Origin: Balneolia bacterium
Lineage (GTDB): Bacteria > Bacteroidota > Rhodothermia > Balneolales > Cyclonatronaceae
Direction: 5' to 3'
NCBI GenBank assembly: GCA_003566635.1
Contig: PXCK01000134.1
Location: 1-47,495, forward strand
Length of the DNA: 47,495 nt
Part shown: one piece after another, positions 33,154-46,349 of the stretch
Position numbering within the stretch: the stretch's first letter is position 1
Layout: the number at the start of each line of letters is the position of its first letter
Made by a program: the position numbers and the translations under genes
Notes under the pieces: generated by a model
Seen by the model: only the letters and a program-made list of their open reading frames with translations
The model's database searches: none
What the model was told of the DNA's origin: nothing

Positions 33154-36100
33154 AAGGTAAATAAACTGTAAATGTCGTTCCTTCGTCGGGCCTGCTTTGA
33201 ACTTCAATATTGCCGCCCATAGCAATGGCTTGATTCTTGCTAATAAACAACCCTAATCCTTTTGAATCTTTAAATCCATGAAAGGTTTTGTACATACCAA
33301 AAATTTTGTCTTTATACCTGTCCAGGTCTATTCCTAATCCATTATCTTTAAACTTTAGATGCAAAAAGGAATTAGATTTTTCACAACTTATCTTTACATA
33401 GCTTTCACGATCTGGAGATTTAAACTTTAGTGCATTCGTTACTAAATTAAATATGATACTTTCGACATATGCAGGAATACCTTTTACGTACACATCTTCA
33501 GGAATTTCATTGATGACTTTAACACCTGAGTTTTGGGCTATTAACGATACGTTAGCTATCGCTCTTGTTAATATTTTGCTGATATTTATGTCTGATTTTG
33601 GCTTTTGATCAGATAGGTTAATATCTAACACCTCATTTAAATGACCAATAGTTTCATTAAGGTTGTCTGACGACTCCTTAAGCATTTGCACATACATATT
33701 CTCAAAAATTAAGGGCTCTTCAAGTTCAAGCAATGAAATAAGTCCTTGCATATTTGATGTGTGTGAGCGCAGGTTGTGAGATACGATATGGGTAAAGTTT
33801 CGGAGTCTCTTGTTTTGCTCTTCTTCCACCCTAAGTAAGTTGGTAATTCGGTTTAAGTTCTCAGTAGCGGCTGTAATATCAGTAACTAATGACAATACCC
33901 TTTCATCACCCAAAGCTATAAACCTTGCTTTGAAATATCTGTTTTGTTTATTTACAAATAGCTCATAATTAAATTCAATAAGCTCTTTTTCCTTAAGAGC
34001 TTTTTCAATAGCGTTAATTTGTAATACTGCCAGATCCTTAGGCATTGTGTCAGTTACGTTTTTACCAATTATTTCACTTGCATCAAACAATAGATTCTCT
34101 GAGTTAGCATTAACATCCAAATAGACACCGTTTTTGTCGAAAACAAAGATAATATCCGGAATAGTTTGTAGTAGCTTCCTTTGGTATTCTTCACTTTCCC
34201 GAATTTGTTTTTCAGCACGTTTTAGTGGCGTAACATCGGTTGATAAGCCAAGTAGTCCAACAAGTTTACTTTTTTCTTCACCATAAATTGGGGACTTAAA
34301 CTCTAAGAAGTGCTTTTGAGAGTTATCTTTAACCTTAGTCGATACCTCTCTTTTAGATACCTTACCATTTAAAACTTCTCTATCAATTTCAACCAGGTTA
34401 TTTGAAGTCTCTTCATCAAAGAAATCATAATCTGATTTGCCTTTGAGTTCATCTAAATCACACTTAAAAATTTTAAGAGCTGTTTTATTTGCATACGTAT
34501 AACGCGATTTTGTATCCTTCATATAAACAGCCACAGGTACGTTATCAAGAGCAACTTGAAGAATCTTGGTTCGCTCGTAAGCCTCTGTTAACTTAATTGC
34601 AGCCCTTTTTTGTTCGGTTATATCTGTAATATTTATTGATACTGCTCTTATAGTATTATTTTTGCTAAATACCGGATAAAAATGATAGTTGTACCAGAAA
34701 TTATCATTATCTACTGGCACCATGTATTCTTGCTCAATAAAGTTACCTTTTAGCGCATCATTAAAATGGAGCTCAAAAGTGGCCTCAAAACCAGGCATAA
34801 TATATTTCTTAAAACTTTCATTAAGCTTAGGCTTTTCCCCAAAAGCCCATAATATGCCATTTTCGGCGGTTTTATTCAGATTCAAGATACTGTAATCTTT
34901 GCCAAGAAGGATGTTATGATCCAGGGTGCTGTCTAATATGCTTCTGAGTTTTGTTTCCGACTCTTCCAGTTCTCTTTTTTTCTCGCTGAGTAGAATGGTT
35001 CTTCCTAAGGAATCGGCAAACGAGGTCATAATATTACGCTCATCAGGAGTAATTACGCGCTCGTTTTGGCAATCGTCGAACCCAATAAAACCCCAAAATC
35101 TATTCAAAACAAAAACAGGTATAAGTAAAATAGTTTTGATACTCTGTGCATCTAAAAAGTTTTTCGAGCCTTCATCCTCGAAAGAACTTATTGTACCTTC
35201 AAATACTTTTCGTTTATATAAAGTCTCTTTAAAAAATGGAAAATTTTCCATTGGAAGATCTTGCAGGTCTTCATTGTTTATTTCTGCTAATTCTTCATGG
35301 GCGGCCCATTCTGCAATATGACTCGTGAATTGTGCATCTATAGAGTTTTTGAAAAGATAGGTTCTGTCAACATTCATAGCTTTTCCGAGCAAAGCTAAAC
35401 AATGATCTATTGTACTTGACCAATCTTCATTTTGAGTTATATGAACAATACTCTCTGCCACCGCTCCTAAAAGTTCGCTTTTATGTATCGCAACCGATTC
35501 GGCAAGTTTCAGTTCATCCGCTTTTTTTCTAAGCTCAATTTCGGCTAATTTAGTTTCCGTTATATCTATGTGTGTTCCCAAAATTTTTGAAGATGGGCTT
35601 CCATCAGTATTCCGTAAGTTTTTAGCCCTAGACCATATCCAAACAGAATGACCTTTTTTATGAACCAATCTAAAATAGTTTTCATAAGCTTCATTCATGT
35701 CACCGGTGTAATAATTAATAAATACTTCTCTAGCTTTTTCAAAATCATCGGGATGAAGTAATTCTTCCCATATTTTGTGACCTCTGTGCCCTAGATTGGC
35801 AAAATCTTCTTCTTTATAACCAAGCATTTCAAAATATTCGGGACTGCACCAAAGGGTTCTTGTTTCCAGGTCATACTCCCAAGCGCCCGTGTTCGAAACC
35901 GAGATAATTGAGCGATACCTCTCTTCATTTTCTATTAATTTCTTTTCAACAGCTTTTCTATGGGTTATATTTTCCTTAACGGCTAGGTAATGGGTGATTT
36001 CTCCCTTATCATTAATAATTGGGCTTATATTTACAGCTTCCCAATAAAAAGAACCATCTTTTTTCTTGTTTCTTAGCTCGCCTGTCCATGTATCACCATT

Positions 36101-38989
36101 AGAGATAGTTTTCCATAGTTGCTCGTAAAAAGAAGGTTGTTGATGTCCTGATTTTAAAATATTCGGATTTTCCCCTACTACTTCTTCAAATGTATAACCG
36201 GTTAAGCTTTCAAACTGTGGGTTTACATATTCTATTCTACCATCTGTATCGGTTATTACAATACTAACAGGGCTTTGTTCAACGGCCTTACTTAGTTTCA
36301 ACAACTCTGTTTCAAACTTCACCTGTTCAGATATATCACGAACAGTTAATAGTACCGCATTAATTGCCGGGTTATCCCAAAGATTTTGAGCACTTCCTTC
36401 TAACCATACCCAACCTTTTGCTTTATGGATATGCCTGTATTTCGCTCTATAGGCCCTATCCGGATTTTCTAGCATTTCAGCCCAAATACGAGCTGTTTCA
36501 GGAATGTTATCAGGATGAACAATATCTTCCATTCCTTTACCAATCAGTTCTTCAGGTTTATATCCGGTAATTGTTTCACAAACAGGACTCACATAAACCT
36601 GCTTAGATTCTTCATCAAGCAATACTACTATATCCGCAAAATTATTGAGAACAACCCTGAATTTTTCCTCGCTTGTTTTTAGTGCAAGCTCATATTCCTT
36701 TTGCTTGGTGATGTCCGTAATAATACCATACCACAAGGTGCTGCCATCTTCTAGTCGTTCAGGTCTTGCATTAGAAATACGCCATTGAACGCCTTTGTTG
36801 GGTAAGACTACCCTGAACTCACAGTTGAAGATGTTAAGAGATGCTGCTGAATCGTAAATATCCTGTGTAACCCGTTCTATATCATCGGGGTGAAGGCGTT
36901 CGAAAACAGGTTGAGCATCGGTTTGGACTTCATGAGGCAAGTATTCATATATTTCTTTCATACCAATACTAGAAAATGGGAAAGAAGTTTTTCCATCGGG
37001 TGTTAACTTAAACTGATATACAACACCCGGGACTTGATCAACAAGTTTATGCATCATTTCACTTGTATTTTTTAACTCTTCTTCAAGTCGCAGTTTATAA
37101 GTAATATCTTGATCTGAGCCCCTGTAACCTATAATTTCTTTTTTTTCATTATAAACAGGCGATGCACCTGTTGAAACCCAAATAATTGTATCATCCTTTC
37201 TTTTGATTTGGTTTACGAATCCTCGGAAAACTTCTCCCTTTTCTGCTAACTTATAGGTTGTACGTTTAAACTCTTCCCTGCTATCTTTAGGATGCAGGTC
37301 AAAATAGTTAATCTTTCCAATTAGCTCCTCAGGTTTATAACCCCAGATCTTTTCCGCTATAGGGCTAACATAAATGAAATCTCCGTTAACATCTACCTCC
37401 CAAATTACTGATTGGTTGGTTTCAGCAATTTGCTTGAATCTTTCTTCACTGCTTTTAATTTCTCTATCTCTCTCTATTCTATCAGAAATATCTCTAAATA
37501 TTCCCAGTAGACTTTCTTGTTCGTTATAGATTACTTTAGTCGCAATGATTTCAACAGGTATTATTTCGTTCCATCGGGTAACTATTTCGTGTTCTAATGG
37601 GGTAGTTTTTTTTCTATAGGATAACTCTTCAATAGTTTTCTTGAATATATTATTACTTTTTTCTGTTATACTGCTTGGATGTAGCTTTGTAATATTTAAA
37701 CCAATTAATTCATCCTGTGTCCTTTTAAATAATGACTCGGCTGCTTTGTTTGTAGCCAATACTGCTTCGTCTTTAATTGAAGCTATAACCATTGCGTCGC
37801 CCGCATAATCGAATAAGTCTTTTAATTGATTCTCGTTCTCTTTTAGTATTTTTTGACTACGAATTTGTTCTGATATATCTATAAAGCTAATTACTACTTC
37901 TTTAATAGAACTGTTGGAATCAATAACAGGAAAGCCACTAACTAATACCCAAGTTGTTTCAACATTATCAACATGTTTGATTCCATAAACGCAATTGTTT
38001 ATAGGTTTTAGTGTACTAAGTACTTTAGATACCGGGTAATCTTCGGGTTCAATTTTTTCGCTTTCTAAATTGACAAAACTCCAACTCGCATCACTTATAC
38101 CTTTCCCCAAAGCTTCATTATGTTTTAAGTTAAGAAGTTCTAAAGCTTTTTGATTTATTTCAATAATAGAGGAATCGGCTCTATGAACTACTACTCCTGC
38201 TTCAAGCGTATCAAGCAACCCCTTATATCTTAGTTTGCTTAATTCTAATCGAGAAGACTCTTCCTTTTGCTTGGTTACATCACAGGCAACAGCAAAGATT
38301 TTGTTTTCCTTAGGGTATGGATGAGAATTCCAAGATAACCATTTGTATGTGCCATCTTTACATTTGTACCTGTTTACAAACTGATAGATGGTTGACCCAT
38401 TAATAACTTTGGAAAGTGATTTTTTAGTGGCATCTATATCATCGGGATGAACAAAATCTATCCAAGGTAAAGATGTTAACTCTTCTTTTGACCAACCCAG
38501 CAATTTCTCCCATGCAGGGTTCAAAGTTTTGAAATACCCATCGTAGCCGGCAATACACAATAAATCTACTGAGAGGTTAAATATTCTATCAATATCATTT
38601 AGATACGATTCATGTTTTTGCTCAAGCCCGTTGTTTTCAATAAATCGTTGCCCACCAATTAATAAACTCCCATTAATAGTTAGGTTTAGTTCAATTGATA
38701 AAGAAGTATCCTGGTATTCAAAGTTTTCAACAGTTTTACATGTTGAAGACTCGGTTTTTAAGCACGATGTTTCAAAACTAGATATGTTATTATCAGATAG
38801 AAAACTATCCAAAAATGCCACATCTATATTTCTATTATTTAAGTTCCGGATTAGTCGCTTATTAACCCAGTATTTTTTCTTATCCAAATCATAAACCCAT
38901 ACTCCTTCAGAACAGTTTTCGTCATAGAAGTCGAATAGAGTAAGGTCTCTACTTAGGGCTTCTATAAATTTTACTTTAATAGTATCCAC
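33146..38989 (-). CDS. giant soluble multi-PAS/GAF histidine kinase
   Basis: The 1947-residue protein has no signal peptide or membrane helix. After an N-terminal segment (1-130, possibly a degenerate PAS) I count eleven PAS domains: eight between about 135 and 1170, then a GAF domain (about 1175-1335), then three more to about 1715. Many PAS units carry the C-terminal motif of the WxxxxHPxD or DITxxK kind. The kinase core has H-box IVSHNLRSH with His1738, N-box NLVTNALKF, and G boxes DNGLGIDL and GLGLFISKN. The stop overlaps the response regulator start by 8 bp. The number of sensor domains suggests integration of many cytoplasmic signals. Ligands are unknown. Confidence 0.93.
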   Translation of the reverse strand: MDTIKVKFIEALSRDLTLFDFYDENCSEGVWVYDLDKKKYWVNKRLIRNLNNRNIDVAFLDSFLSDNNISSFETSCLKTESSTCKTVENFEYQDTSLSIELNLTINGSLLIGGQRFIENNGLEQKHESYLNDIDRIFNLSVDLLCIAGYDGYFKTLNPAWEKLLGWSKEELTSLPWIDFVHPDDIDATKKSLSKVINGSTIYQFVNRYKCKDGTYKWLSWNSHPYPKENKIFAVACDVTKQKEESSRLELSKLRYKGLLDTLEAGVVVHRADSSIIEINQKALELLNLKHNEALGKGISDASWSFVNLESEKIEPEDYPVSKVLSTLKPINNCVYGIKHVDNVETTWVLVSGFPVIDSNSSIKEVVISFIDISEQIRSQKILKENENQLKDLFDYAGDAMVIASIKDEAVLATNKAAESLFKRTQDELIGLNITKLHPSSITEKSNNIFKKTIEELSYRKKTTPLEHEIVTRWNEIIPVEIIATKVIYNEQESLLGIFRDISDRIERDREIKSSEERFKQIAETNQSVIWEVDVNGDFIYVSPIAEKIWGYKPEELIGKINYFDLHPKDSREEFKRTTYKLAEKGEVFRGFVNQIKRKDDTIIWVSTGASPVYNEKKEIIGYRGSDQDITYKLRLEEELKNTSEMMHKLVDQVPGVVYQFKLTPDGKTSFPFSSIGMKEIYEYLPHEVQTDAQPVFERLHPDDIERVTQDIYDSAASLNIFNCEFRVVLPNKGVQWRISNARPERLEDGSTLWYGIITDITKQKEYELALKTSEEKFRVVLNNFADIVVLLDEESKQVYVSPVCETITGYKPEELIGKGMEDIVHPDNIPETARIWAEMLENPDRAYRAKYRHIHKAKGWVWLEGSAQNLWDNPAINAVLLTVRDISEQVKFETELLKLSKAVEQSPVSIVITDTDGRIEYVNPQFESLTGYTFEEVVGENPNILKSGHQQPSFYEQLWKTISNGDTWTGELRNKKKDGSFYWEAVNISPIINDKGEITHYLAVKENITHRKAVEKKLIENEERYRSIISVSNTGAWEYDLETRTLWCSPEYFEMLGYKEEDFANLGHRGHKIWEELLHPDDFEKAREVFINYYTGDMNEAYENYFRLVHKKGHSVWIWSRAKNLRNTDGSPSSKILGTHIDITETKLAEIELRKKADELKLAESVAIHKSELLGAVAESIVHITQNEDWSSTIDHCLALLGKAMNVDRTYLFKNSIDAQFTSHIAEWAAHEELAEINNEDLQDLPMENFPFFKETLYKRKVFEGTISSFEDEGSKNFLDAQSIKTILLIPVFVLNRFWGFIGFDDCQNERVITPDERNIMTSFADSLGRTILLSEKKRELEESETKLRSILDSTLDHNILLGKDYSILNLNKTAENGILWAFGEKPKLNESFKKYIMPGFEATFELHFNDALKGNFIEQEYMVPVDNDNFWYNYHFYPVFSKNNTIRAVSINITDITEQKRAAIKLTEAYERTKILQVALDNVPVAVYMKDTKSRYTYANKTALKIFKCDLDELKGKSDYDFFDEETSNNLVEIDREVLNGKVSKREVSTKVKDNSQKHFLEFKSPIYGEEKSKLVGLLGLSTDVTPLKRAEKQIRESEEYQRKLLQTIPDIIFVFDKNGVYLDVNANSENLLFDASEIIGKNVTDTMPKDLAVLQINAIEKALKEKELIEFNYELFVNKQNRYFKARFIALGDERVLSLVTDITAATENLNRITNLLRVEEEQNKRLRNFTHIVSHNLRSHTSNMQGLISLLELEEPLIFENMYVQMLKESSDNLNETIGHLNEVLDINLSDQKPKSDINISKILTRAIANVSLIAQNSGVKVINEIPEDVYVKGIPAYVESIIFNLVTNALKFKSPDRESYVKISCEKSNSFLHLKFKDNGLGIDLDRYKDKIFGMYKTFHGFKDSKGLGLFISKNQAIAMGGNIEVQSRPDEGTTFTVYLPCE

Positions 38990-39360
38990 TTTTAATGCAA
39001 TTTATTCTAAAACACTGCTATACTAAGCGTTCGTTTATTCATTTTTCCCATAACTAACACATGCATCTAATAATAAATTAGGACAACAATATTGTAATAT
39101 ACAAAATGGTTAGATAAAACGTTTATTTGCTTAATTGGGACTTTTAATAGGGAGAATTATCTGCTTTGTTGTATTTAAAACCAAAGAAAAAAAGATTAGA
39201 AGCCTGTTTAATCGTTTTTAACAATTGATTTTTCAAACAAAACCGGATTTGTTGAATAGGGTTACGTCAAGTAATCTGCTAAACATAAACTTGGCTATTA
39301 TGCATTTACAAACTATTTTCTATCAAATACTTAAGCTAACTAAATAAAATTCGATCTGTT
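38990..39360. other. 371-bp intergenic region, divergent promoters expected
   Basis: The gap separates the divergent multi-PAS kinase and acetoacetyl-CoA synthetase genes and is strongly AT-rich. I see no open frame with coding character, RNA gene or terminator. A perfect 10-bp palindrome ACAATATTGT lies at 39086-39095. TAAACTTG at about 39286 is one mismatch from the -7 box for the synthetase gene but lacks a well-placed -33 TTTG. The remainder shows nothing recognisable. Confidence 0.5.
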
Positions 39361-41343
39361 TTGAGTACACATGTTACAACCGAAGGTAAATTATTATGGA
39401 AGCCAACACAAAAACAAATTGATGCTTCCAATCTAACTAAGCTGTTTAATTACCTGCAGGTCAACCATAATTTGCACTTCCATTCATATCATGATTTATG
39501 GCAATGGTCGGTAGATGAACCTGAGACTTTTTGGGCTGTTTTATGGGAATATTTTGACATCCGCTCGCATACGCCGTACAAAAGAGTGTTGTCTAATAAA
39601 GAGATGCCCGGCTCAACATGGTTCGATGGCAGCACGTTAAATTTTGCCGAATATGTTTTTCGGATGAAGCAAAATACTCCGGCACTTTTCTTTAAAAGTG
39701 AACAACATTACACAAAAGCAGTTTCCTGGAATGAACTCGAGAAAGAAACTGCATCTATTGCAAATTGGCTTAAGAATTGCGGTGTTGAAAAAGGTGACAG
39801 GGTTGCCGCATTTATTCCAAATATCCCTCAGGCTTTTAGTGGTATGCTTGCTACGGCGTCAATTGGTGCCGTTTGGTCGTCTTGTTCTCCCGATTTTGGT
39901 ATTGATAGTGTTGCTGACAGGTTCGCTCAAATTGAACCCAAAGTTCTTATTGCGGTAAATGGATATTTCTACAATGGGAAAAAGTTTGATAAGGTTGAGA
40001 CAGTCAATTCTCTACTAACTAAATTACCTACGGTTGAGCAGGTTTTACTTATAAATTATACAAACGAGAAAAATTTAGCTGCTCAACTAACTTCCATTGA
40101 ACGACCAATAACTATTTTTGATGAGCTTGGTATAGATGAATCCCGGTTAACTTTCGAACCGGTACCATTTAATCATCCACTTTGGGTGTTGTATTCGTCG
40201 GGTACTACAGGCTTACCCAAACCTATTGTTCATGGTCATGGTGGAATGTTGTTAGAGCATCTAAAGTATATGGAATTTCATGCCGATGTAAAGCCCGGCG
40301 ACCGGTTCTTTTGGTTTTCAACAACCGGCTGGATGATGTGGAATGTGGTGTTAGCCGCTTTATTGAGAGGTGCATCGGCTGTTGTGTATGATGGAAGCCC
40401 TGCATATCCGTCAATAAGTGCACTGTGGGAATTTGCTGAAGAAACAAAAATGACCCACTTCGGTACATCGGCTTCGTTTATTATCAATTGCATGAAAAAT
40501 GAAATGAAGCCAAAGGATGATTTTGACTTATCATCATTGCGAGTTGTCGGTTCTACCGGATCACCGCTCCCGCCTGAAGGCTTCAAATGGGTGTATGAAA
40601 ATATAGGTAAGGATATTGTGTTAAATTCTACCAGCGGCGGAACTGATATTTGTAGCAGTTTCGTTGGCGGAAACCCAATCTTACCGGTATATTCAGGCGA
40701 AATTCAGTGTAGAATTTTGGGCGCTTCGGTAAAATCCTACGATGAACATGGGAATGAGCTTATTGATGAGGTGGGTGAAATGGTTATTGACAAACCGCTC
40801 CCATGTATGCCCATTTATTTTTGGGGTGATGCCGAAAACACCAGGTATAAAGAAAGCTATTTTGAGATGTATCCCGGAGTTTGGCGTCACGGCGATTGGC
40901 TTAAAATTACACCACGCGGTACATGCATTATTTACGGAAGGTCGGATGCCACCTTAAACAAAATGGGCGTTAGAATTGGCACCTCAGAAATTTACAGAGC
41001 TGTTGAGGTATTTCCTGAAATTAAAGATAGTTTGATCGTGAGTTTAGAAAAGTCGGATGGGAGTTGGTATATGCCCTTATTTGTAGTGATGAATGATGGA
41101 ATCAAGCTTGATGAAAAACTTACATCCAAAATTAAGCAATCTATAAAAGAGCGAATTGCACCCCGATTTATCCCGGATGATATCATCCCAATTTCTGAAA
41201 TACCATATACTTTAAGTGGTAAGAAACTTGAAAAACCGGTGAAGCGTATTTTGGAAGGAAAGAAACCAAGTGAAGTTGCCAGCCCCGATTCTCTACGAAA
41301 CCCCAATAGTCTGAATCAGTTTGTTGAAATGGGTTTGAAGTAA
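39361..41343 (+). CDS. acetoacetate--CoA ligase (acetoacetyl-CoA synthetase)
   Basis: This ANL-superfamily enzyme activates acetoacetate to acetoacetyl-CoA with ATP, in ketone body or polyhydroxybutyrate-linked carbon use and in leucine catabolism. The 660-residue length and features fit: N-terminal extension typical of the acetyl/acetoacetyl-CoA synthetase group, STWFDGSTLNFAE, the AMP-binding P-loop YSSGTTGLPKPIVHGHGG (about 278-295), FGTSASF, STSGGTDICSSF, WRHGDWL (about 509) and the C-terminal lysine region YTLSGKKLEKPVK. TTG 39361 is the start, since an upstream ATG near 39301 runs into a stop and the next Met is residue 83. It stands alone between divergent and convergent neighbours. 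Confidence 0.93.
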   Translation: MSTHVTTEGKLLWKPTQKQIDASNLTKLFNYLQVNHNLHFHSYHDLWQWSVDEPETFWAVLWEYFDIRSHTPYKRVLSNKEMPGSTWFDGSTLNFAEYVFRMKQNTPALFFKSEQHYTKAVSWNELEKETASIANWLKNCGVEKGDRVAAFIPNIPQAFSGMLATASIGAVWSSCSPDFGIDSVADRFAQIEPKVLIAVNGYFYNGKKFDKVETVNSLLTKLPTVEQVLLINYTNEKNLAAQLTSIERPITIFDELGIDESRLTFEPVPFNHPLWVLYSSGTTGLPKPIVHGHGGMLLEHLKYMEFHADVKPGDRFFWFSTTGWMMWNVVLAALLRGASAVVYDGSPAYPSISALWEFAEETKMTHFGTSASFIINCMKNEMKPKDDFDLSSLRVVGSTGSPLPPEGFKWVYENIGKDIVLNSTSGGTDICSSFVGGNPILPVYSGEIQCRILGASVKSYDEHGNELIDEVGEMVIDKPLPCMPIYFWGDAENTRYKESYFEMYPGVWRHGDWLKITPRGTCIIYGRSDATLNKMGVRIGTSEIYRAVEVFPEIKDSLIVSLEKSDGSWYMPLFVVMNDGIKLDEKLTSKIKQSIKERIAPRFIPDDIIPISEIPYTLSGKKLEKPVKRILEGKKPSEVASPDSLRNPNSLNQFVEMGLK

Positions 41344-41374
41344 ACTGTAGCCCCAATTCCCAACTCTTAAGTGC

Positions 41375-41412
41375 ATAAAAAAAGGTGTAATTCCTATCCG
41401 AAATTACACCTT
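41375..41412 (-). terminator. intrinsic terminator of gyrA
   Basis: On the minus strand AAGGTGTAATT pairs perfectly with AATTACACCTT (11 pairs), followed by a run of T ending TTTTTTTATG. An outer CCCAATTC/GAATTGGG pairing extends the structure. It lies about 22 bp after the gyrA stop and also separates the convergent acetoacetyl-CoA synthetase gene, so it may serve both directions. Confidence 0.85.
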
Positions 41413-41433
41413 GAATTGGGTTAGATAAAAAAA

Positions 41434-43962
41434 TCAATCAAAATCTAATTGTGATTGAGAATCATCGGGAGCGGGTGTTTCAGGTCCGTTGCCCGATTTA
41501 GAATTTGTATCGTCATCATCATCATCTTTAGCGACTCTGGTAATACCGGCAATAGTATCTGAATCAGATAATCTCATGATACGAACTCCTTGCGTATTAC
41601 GCCCCATTGAACGAATATCCTTAACATGCATTCGAATAATTTTACCTTTTTGGGTAATAACCATAAGGTCATCGTTATCAGATACTTCCTTAAGAGCAAT
41701 GAGATCACCTGTCTTCGGTGTTCTCTTAAGTGTTATTACTCCCTTTCCTCCACGGGACTGCTCGCGATAATCACTTACAAGACTACGTTTGCCATACCCT
41801 TTTTCGGAAATTGCTAATACGGTTGAATCATGTGTATTTTGAATAACAACCATATCAACAACTTCATCATTGGTATTGTCAAGAGAGATACCCCGAACAC
41901 CACGGGTGTTACGTCCCATTTCACGAACATCAGTTTCTTTAAAACGGATGGCACGTCCATTTTTGGCCGCAAGAACAATGGTACTGTTTCCATTAGTAAG
42001 ACTTGCCCCAAGCAGGTAATCGTCATCATCTATATTTATAGCAATGATGCCATCTTTACGAGGGCGACTATAAGCCTCTAAGGTTGTTTTCTTAACAGTT
42101 CCGTTTTTGGTAGCCATGATAATGTTATGAGTATTTATATACTCTTCATCATCTAAAGATTTGACCGGAACAAAAGTGCGGATACTATCGTCCTTATCGA
42201 TTTGAATAAGGTTTACGATTGCACGACCCCGACTTGTTCTGCTGCCTTCCGGAATTTCGTACACTTTTAGCCAGTAACATTTTCCTTTTTCGGTAAAAAA
42301 CAGGATGTAATTATGATTGGTAGCCACAAAAAGATGTTCTACATATTCTTCATCTTTTGTTACAGCACCTTTCATGCCCATTCCACCTCTTTTCTGGCGG
42401 CGATAGCCACTAACAGCAGTACGCTTAATGAAGCCTTTGTTAGAAATGGTAACAACCACATCTTCGTCGGCTATCATATCTTCAATATTAAAATCTTCAG
42501 CTGAATAAACGATTTGAGTACGGCGCTCGTCGCCATAGCGTTCTTTTACTTCGTTTAATTCATCTTTAATAATTTCTTTTTGAGCATCAACACTGGAAAG
42601 TATTCTTCTAAACTCGGCAATTTGCTCAATTATCTCTTTGTACTCAAGATCAATCTTATCGCGCTCCAGAGCAGTAAGCTTCTGTAAACGCATATCTAAA
42701 ATAGCCTTCGCCTGAAGATCTGTCAATCCAAACTTACGACGTAATGCATCGTTTGCTTGTGGCACGTTTTTCGAAGCACGAATGGTTGCAATTACCTCAT
42801 CGAGGTTATCAACCCCAATTTTAAGCCCCTCTAAAATATGAGCACGAGCTTCTGCCTGGTCTAAATCGTAAATGGTACGACGTACAATAACCTCAAGACG
42901 ATGATTCACATAATGGCGAATCAACTCTTTAATATTCATTACCTTTGGTCGACCTTTTACCAGCGCAAGGTTAATAATACCAAAGGTGTGTTGCATTTGG
43001 GTGTACTTGTACAATTGGTTAAGTACTACACTTGGTACGGCGCCACGCTTTAGCATAATTACAACACGCATACCGTCACGGTCCGACTCGTCACGAACAT
43101 CGCTTATTTCCGTGATTTTGTCGTTATAGACTAGTTCGGCAATTTTTTGAATAAGCGTGGCTTTGTTAACCTGGTATGGAATTTCAGTCACAACAATTTG
43201 TTCGCGGCCTCCTCTTAACTCCTCAACGGTTGCAAGGGCACGCATTACCACTTTCCCTCTACCGGTTGTGTAAGCGTCTTTTACACCATCATAACCGTAG
43301 ATGATACCACCTGTTGGAAAATCAGGGGCTGTAATATGCTTCATCAACTCCGGTACTTCAATCTCTTCGTTATCGATGTATGCCTGAATACCGTTAACAA
43401 CCTCTGTCAAATTGTGAGGCGCCATATTGGTAGCCATACCTACCGCAATACCAGATGATCCGTTAACCAAAAGGTTAGGAATCATTCCCGGCAGAACTGT
43501 AGGTTCACGCAGGGTATCATCAAAGTTTGGCTGATAATCTACTGTGTTTTTGTTGATATCGGATAGCAGTTCTTCGGCCATTCTTTTCATACGGACTTCG
43601 GTGTATCGCATAGCCGCAGCAGAATCGCCATCTACAGAACCAAAGTTACCTTGTCCATCAACAAGCGGGTAGCGAAGAGAGAATTCCTGTACCATTCTTA
43701 CAATGGTATCATAAACAGCGCTATCGCCGTGGGGGTGGTACTTACCTAAAACTTCACCTACAATACGAGCACTTTTCTTGTAAGCACGGTTATGGTTCAT
43801 GCCCAGTTCACTCATGCCGTAAAGCACACGGCGGTGAACCGGTTTTAAGCCGTCTCTTACATCAGGTAAAGCACGCGAAACAATCACCGACATCGAATAA
43901 TCGATGTAGGATGATTTCATTTCATCTTCAAGATTAATTTTAATGATATTATCTCGAGCCAT
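41434..43962 (-). CDS. gyrA: DNA gyrase subunit A
   Basis: This is the breakage-reunion subunit of gyrase, which introduces negative supercoils. The 842-residue protein has the catalytic tyrosine in MRYTEVRM (Tyr120), a wild-type-looking quinolone region HGDSAVYD (Ser81, Asp85), and the GyrA-box QKRGGMG near 522 that marks gyrase rather than topoisomerase IV. The C-terminal pinwheel repeats include GRNTRGVRG and RGGKGV. An acidic tail (DDDDDDT, then a Pro/Asp-rich end) closes the protein. It follows gyrB by 32 bp in one operon and ends in an intrinsic terminator. Confidence 0.97.
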   Translation of the reverse strand: MARDNIIKINLEDEMKSSYIDYSMSVIVSRALPDVRDGLKPVHRRVLYGMSELGMNHNRAYKKSARIVGEVLGKYHPHGDSAVYDTIVRMVQEFSLRYPLVDGQGNFGSVDGDSAAAMRYTEVRMKRMAEELLSDINKNTVDYQPNFDDTLREPTVLPGMIPNLLVNGSSGIAVGMATNMAPHNLTEVVNGIQAYIDNEEIEVPELMKHITAPDFPTGGIIYGYDGVKDAYTTGRGKVVMRALATVEELRGGREQIVVTEIPYQVNKATLIQKIAELVYNDKITEISDVRDESDRDGMRVVIMLKRGAVPSVVLNQLYKYTQMQHTFGIINLALVKGRPKVMNIKELIRHYVNHRLEVIVRRTIYDLDQAEARAHILEGLKIGVDNLDEVIATIRASKNVPQANDALRRKFGLTDLQAKAILDMRLQKLTALERDKIDLEYKEIIEQIAEFRRILSSVDAQKEIIKDELNEVKERYGDERRTQIVYSAEDFNIEDMIADEDVVVTISNKGFIKRTAVSGYRRQKRGGMGMKGAVTKDEEYVEHLFVATNHNYILFFTEKGKCYWLKVYEIPEGSRTSRGRAIVNLIQIDKDDSIRTFVPVKSLDDEEYINTHNIIMATKNGTVKKTTLEAYSRPRKDGIIAINIDDDDYLLGASLTNGNSTIVLAAKNGRAIRFKETDVREMGRNTRGVRGISLDNTNDEVVDMVVIQNTHDSTVLAISEKGYGKRSLVSDYREQSRGGKGVITLKRTPKTGDLIALKEVSDNDDLMVITQKGKIIRMHVKDIRSMGRNTQGVRIMRLSDSDTIAGITRVAKDDDDDDTNSKSGNGPETPAPDDSQSQLDFD

Positions 43963-43994
43963 AAAAAAAGTTTGCTAAAAAATTTGAATTAAGA

Positions 43995-45947
<1,953 letters not shown>

Positions 45948-46007
45948 CTAAGAATTAAGCTTTAAAATACCCCTATAATTGCCAATAAACAAAAAAGAAG
46001 AGCCTGT

Positions 46008-46160
46008 ATGTGGTTTTTTTATGATATAATTTCAGAGGGCTTAAAGTGTGCGTTAAAATTGAAGTCTGAGGTGGGGTTGAGTGTGCATAATTGCAGGGTG
46101 TCAATAGGCTGGTGGAACAGGTACCCGGAATTTATTCGTCAATATAAGCAGATTGAATGA
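46008..46160 (+). CDS. possible small protein, 50 residues
   Basis: An ATG frame of 50 codons starts at 46008 with a purine-rich GAAGAG five bases upstream. It ends at TGA 46158-46160. It encodes a basic peptide with a tryptophan-rich centre (SIGWWNRYPEFIRQYKQIE at the C-terminus). I recognise no family. It may be chance or a fragment of a decayed gene. Confidence 0.2.
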   Translation: MWFFYDIISEGLKCALKLKSEVGLSVHNCRVSIGWWNRYPEFIRQYKQIE

Positions 46161-46349
46161 ATTGAAAGCGATAAAAAATTCAGTAAATGGTATTCTAAAA
46201 ACTGTATACTGCCTGTAATCTTACCGAACGTTTTAAATACTGGAAAAATCTTTCTCTTTTCCCACAAACCTTTGTTGTTCAATGCCACTAAACAGGACAT
46301 AGTACCTTCTCTAACACAATTTTGGATGTGGTTAGTATTTATCTATAGT

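Noticed and set aside
33146-38989. Misassembly or gene fusion explaining the very long kinase
   Set aside because: The PAS units are diverged from one another, the frame is open throughout, and the order sensor-GAF-PAS-kinase is coherent.
43710-43730. Quinolone-resistance change in GyrA
   Set aside because: The key positions read HGDSAVYD, which is the wild-type-like Ser and Asp.
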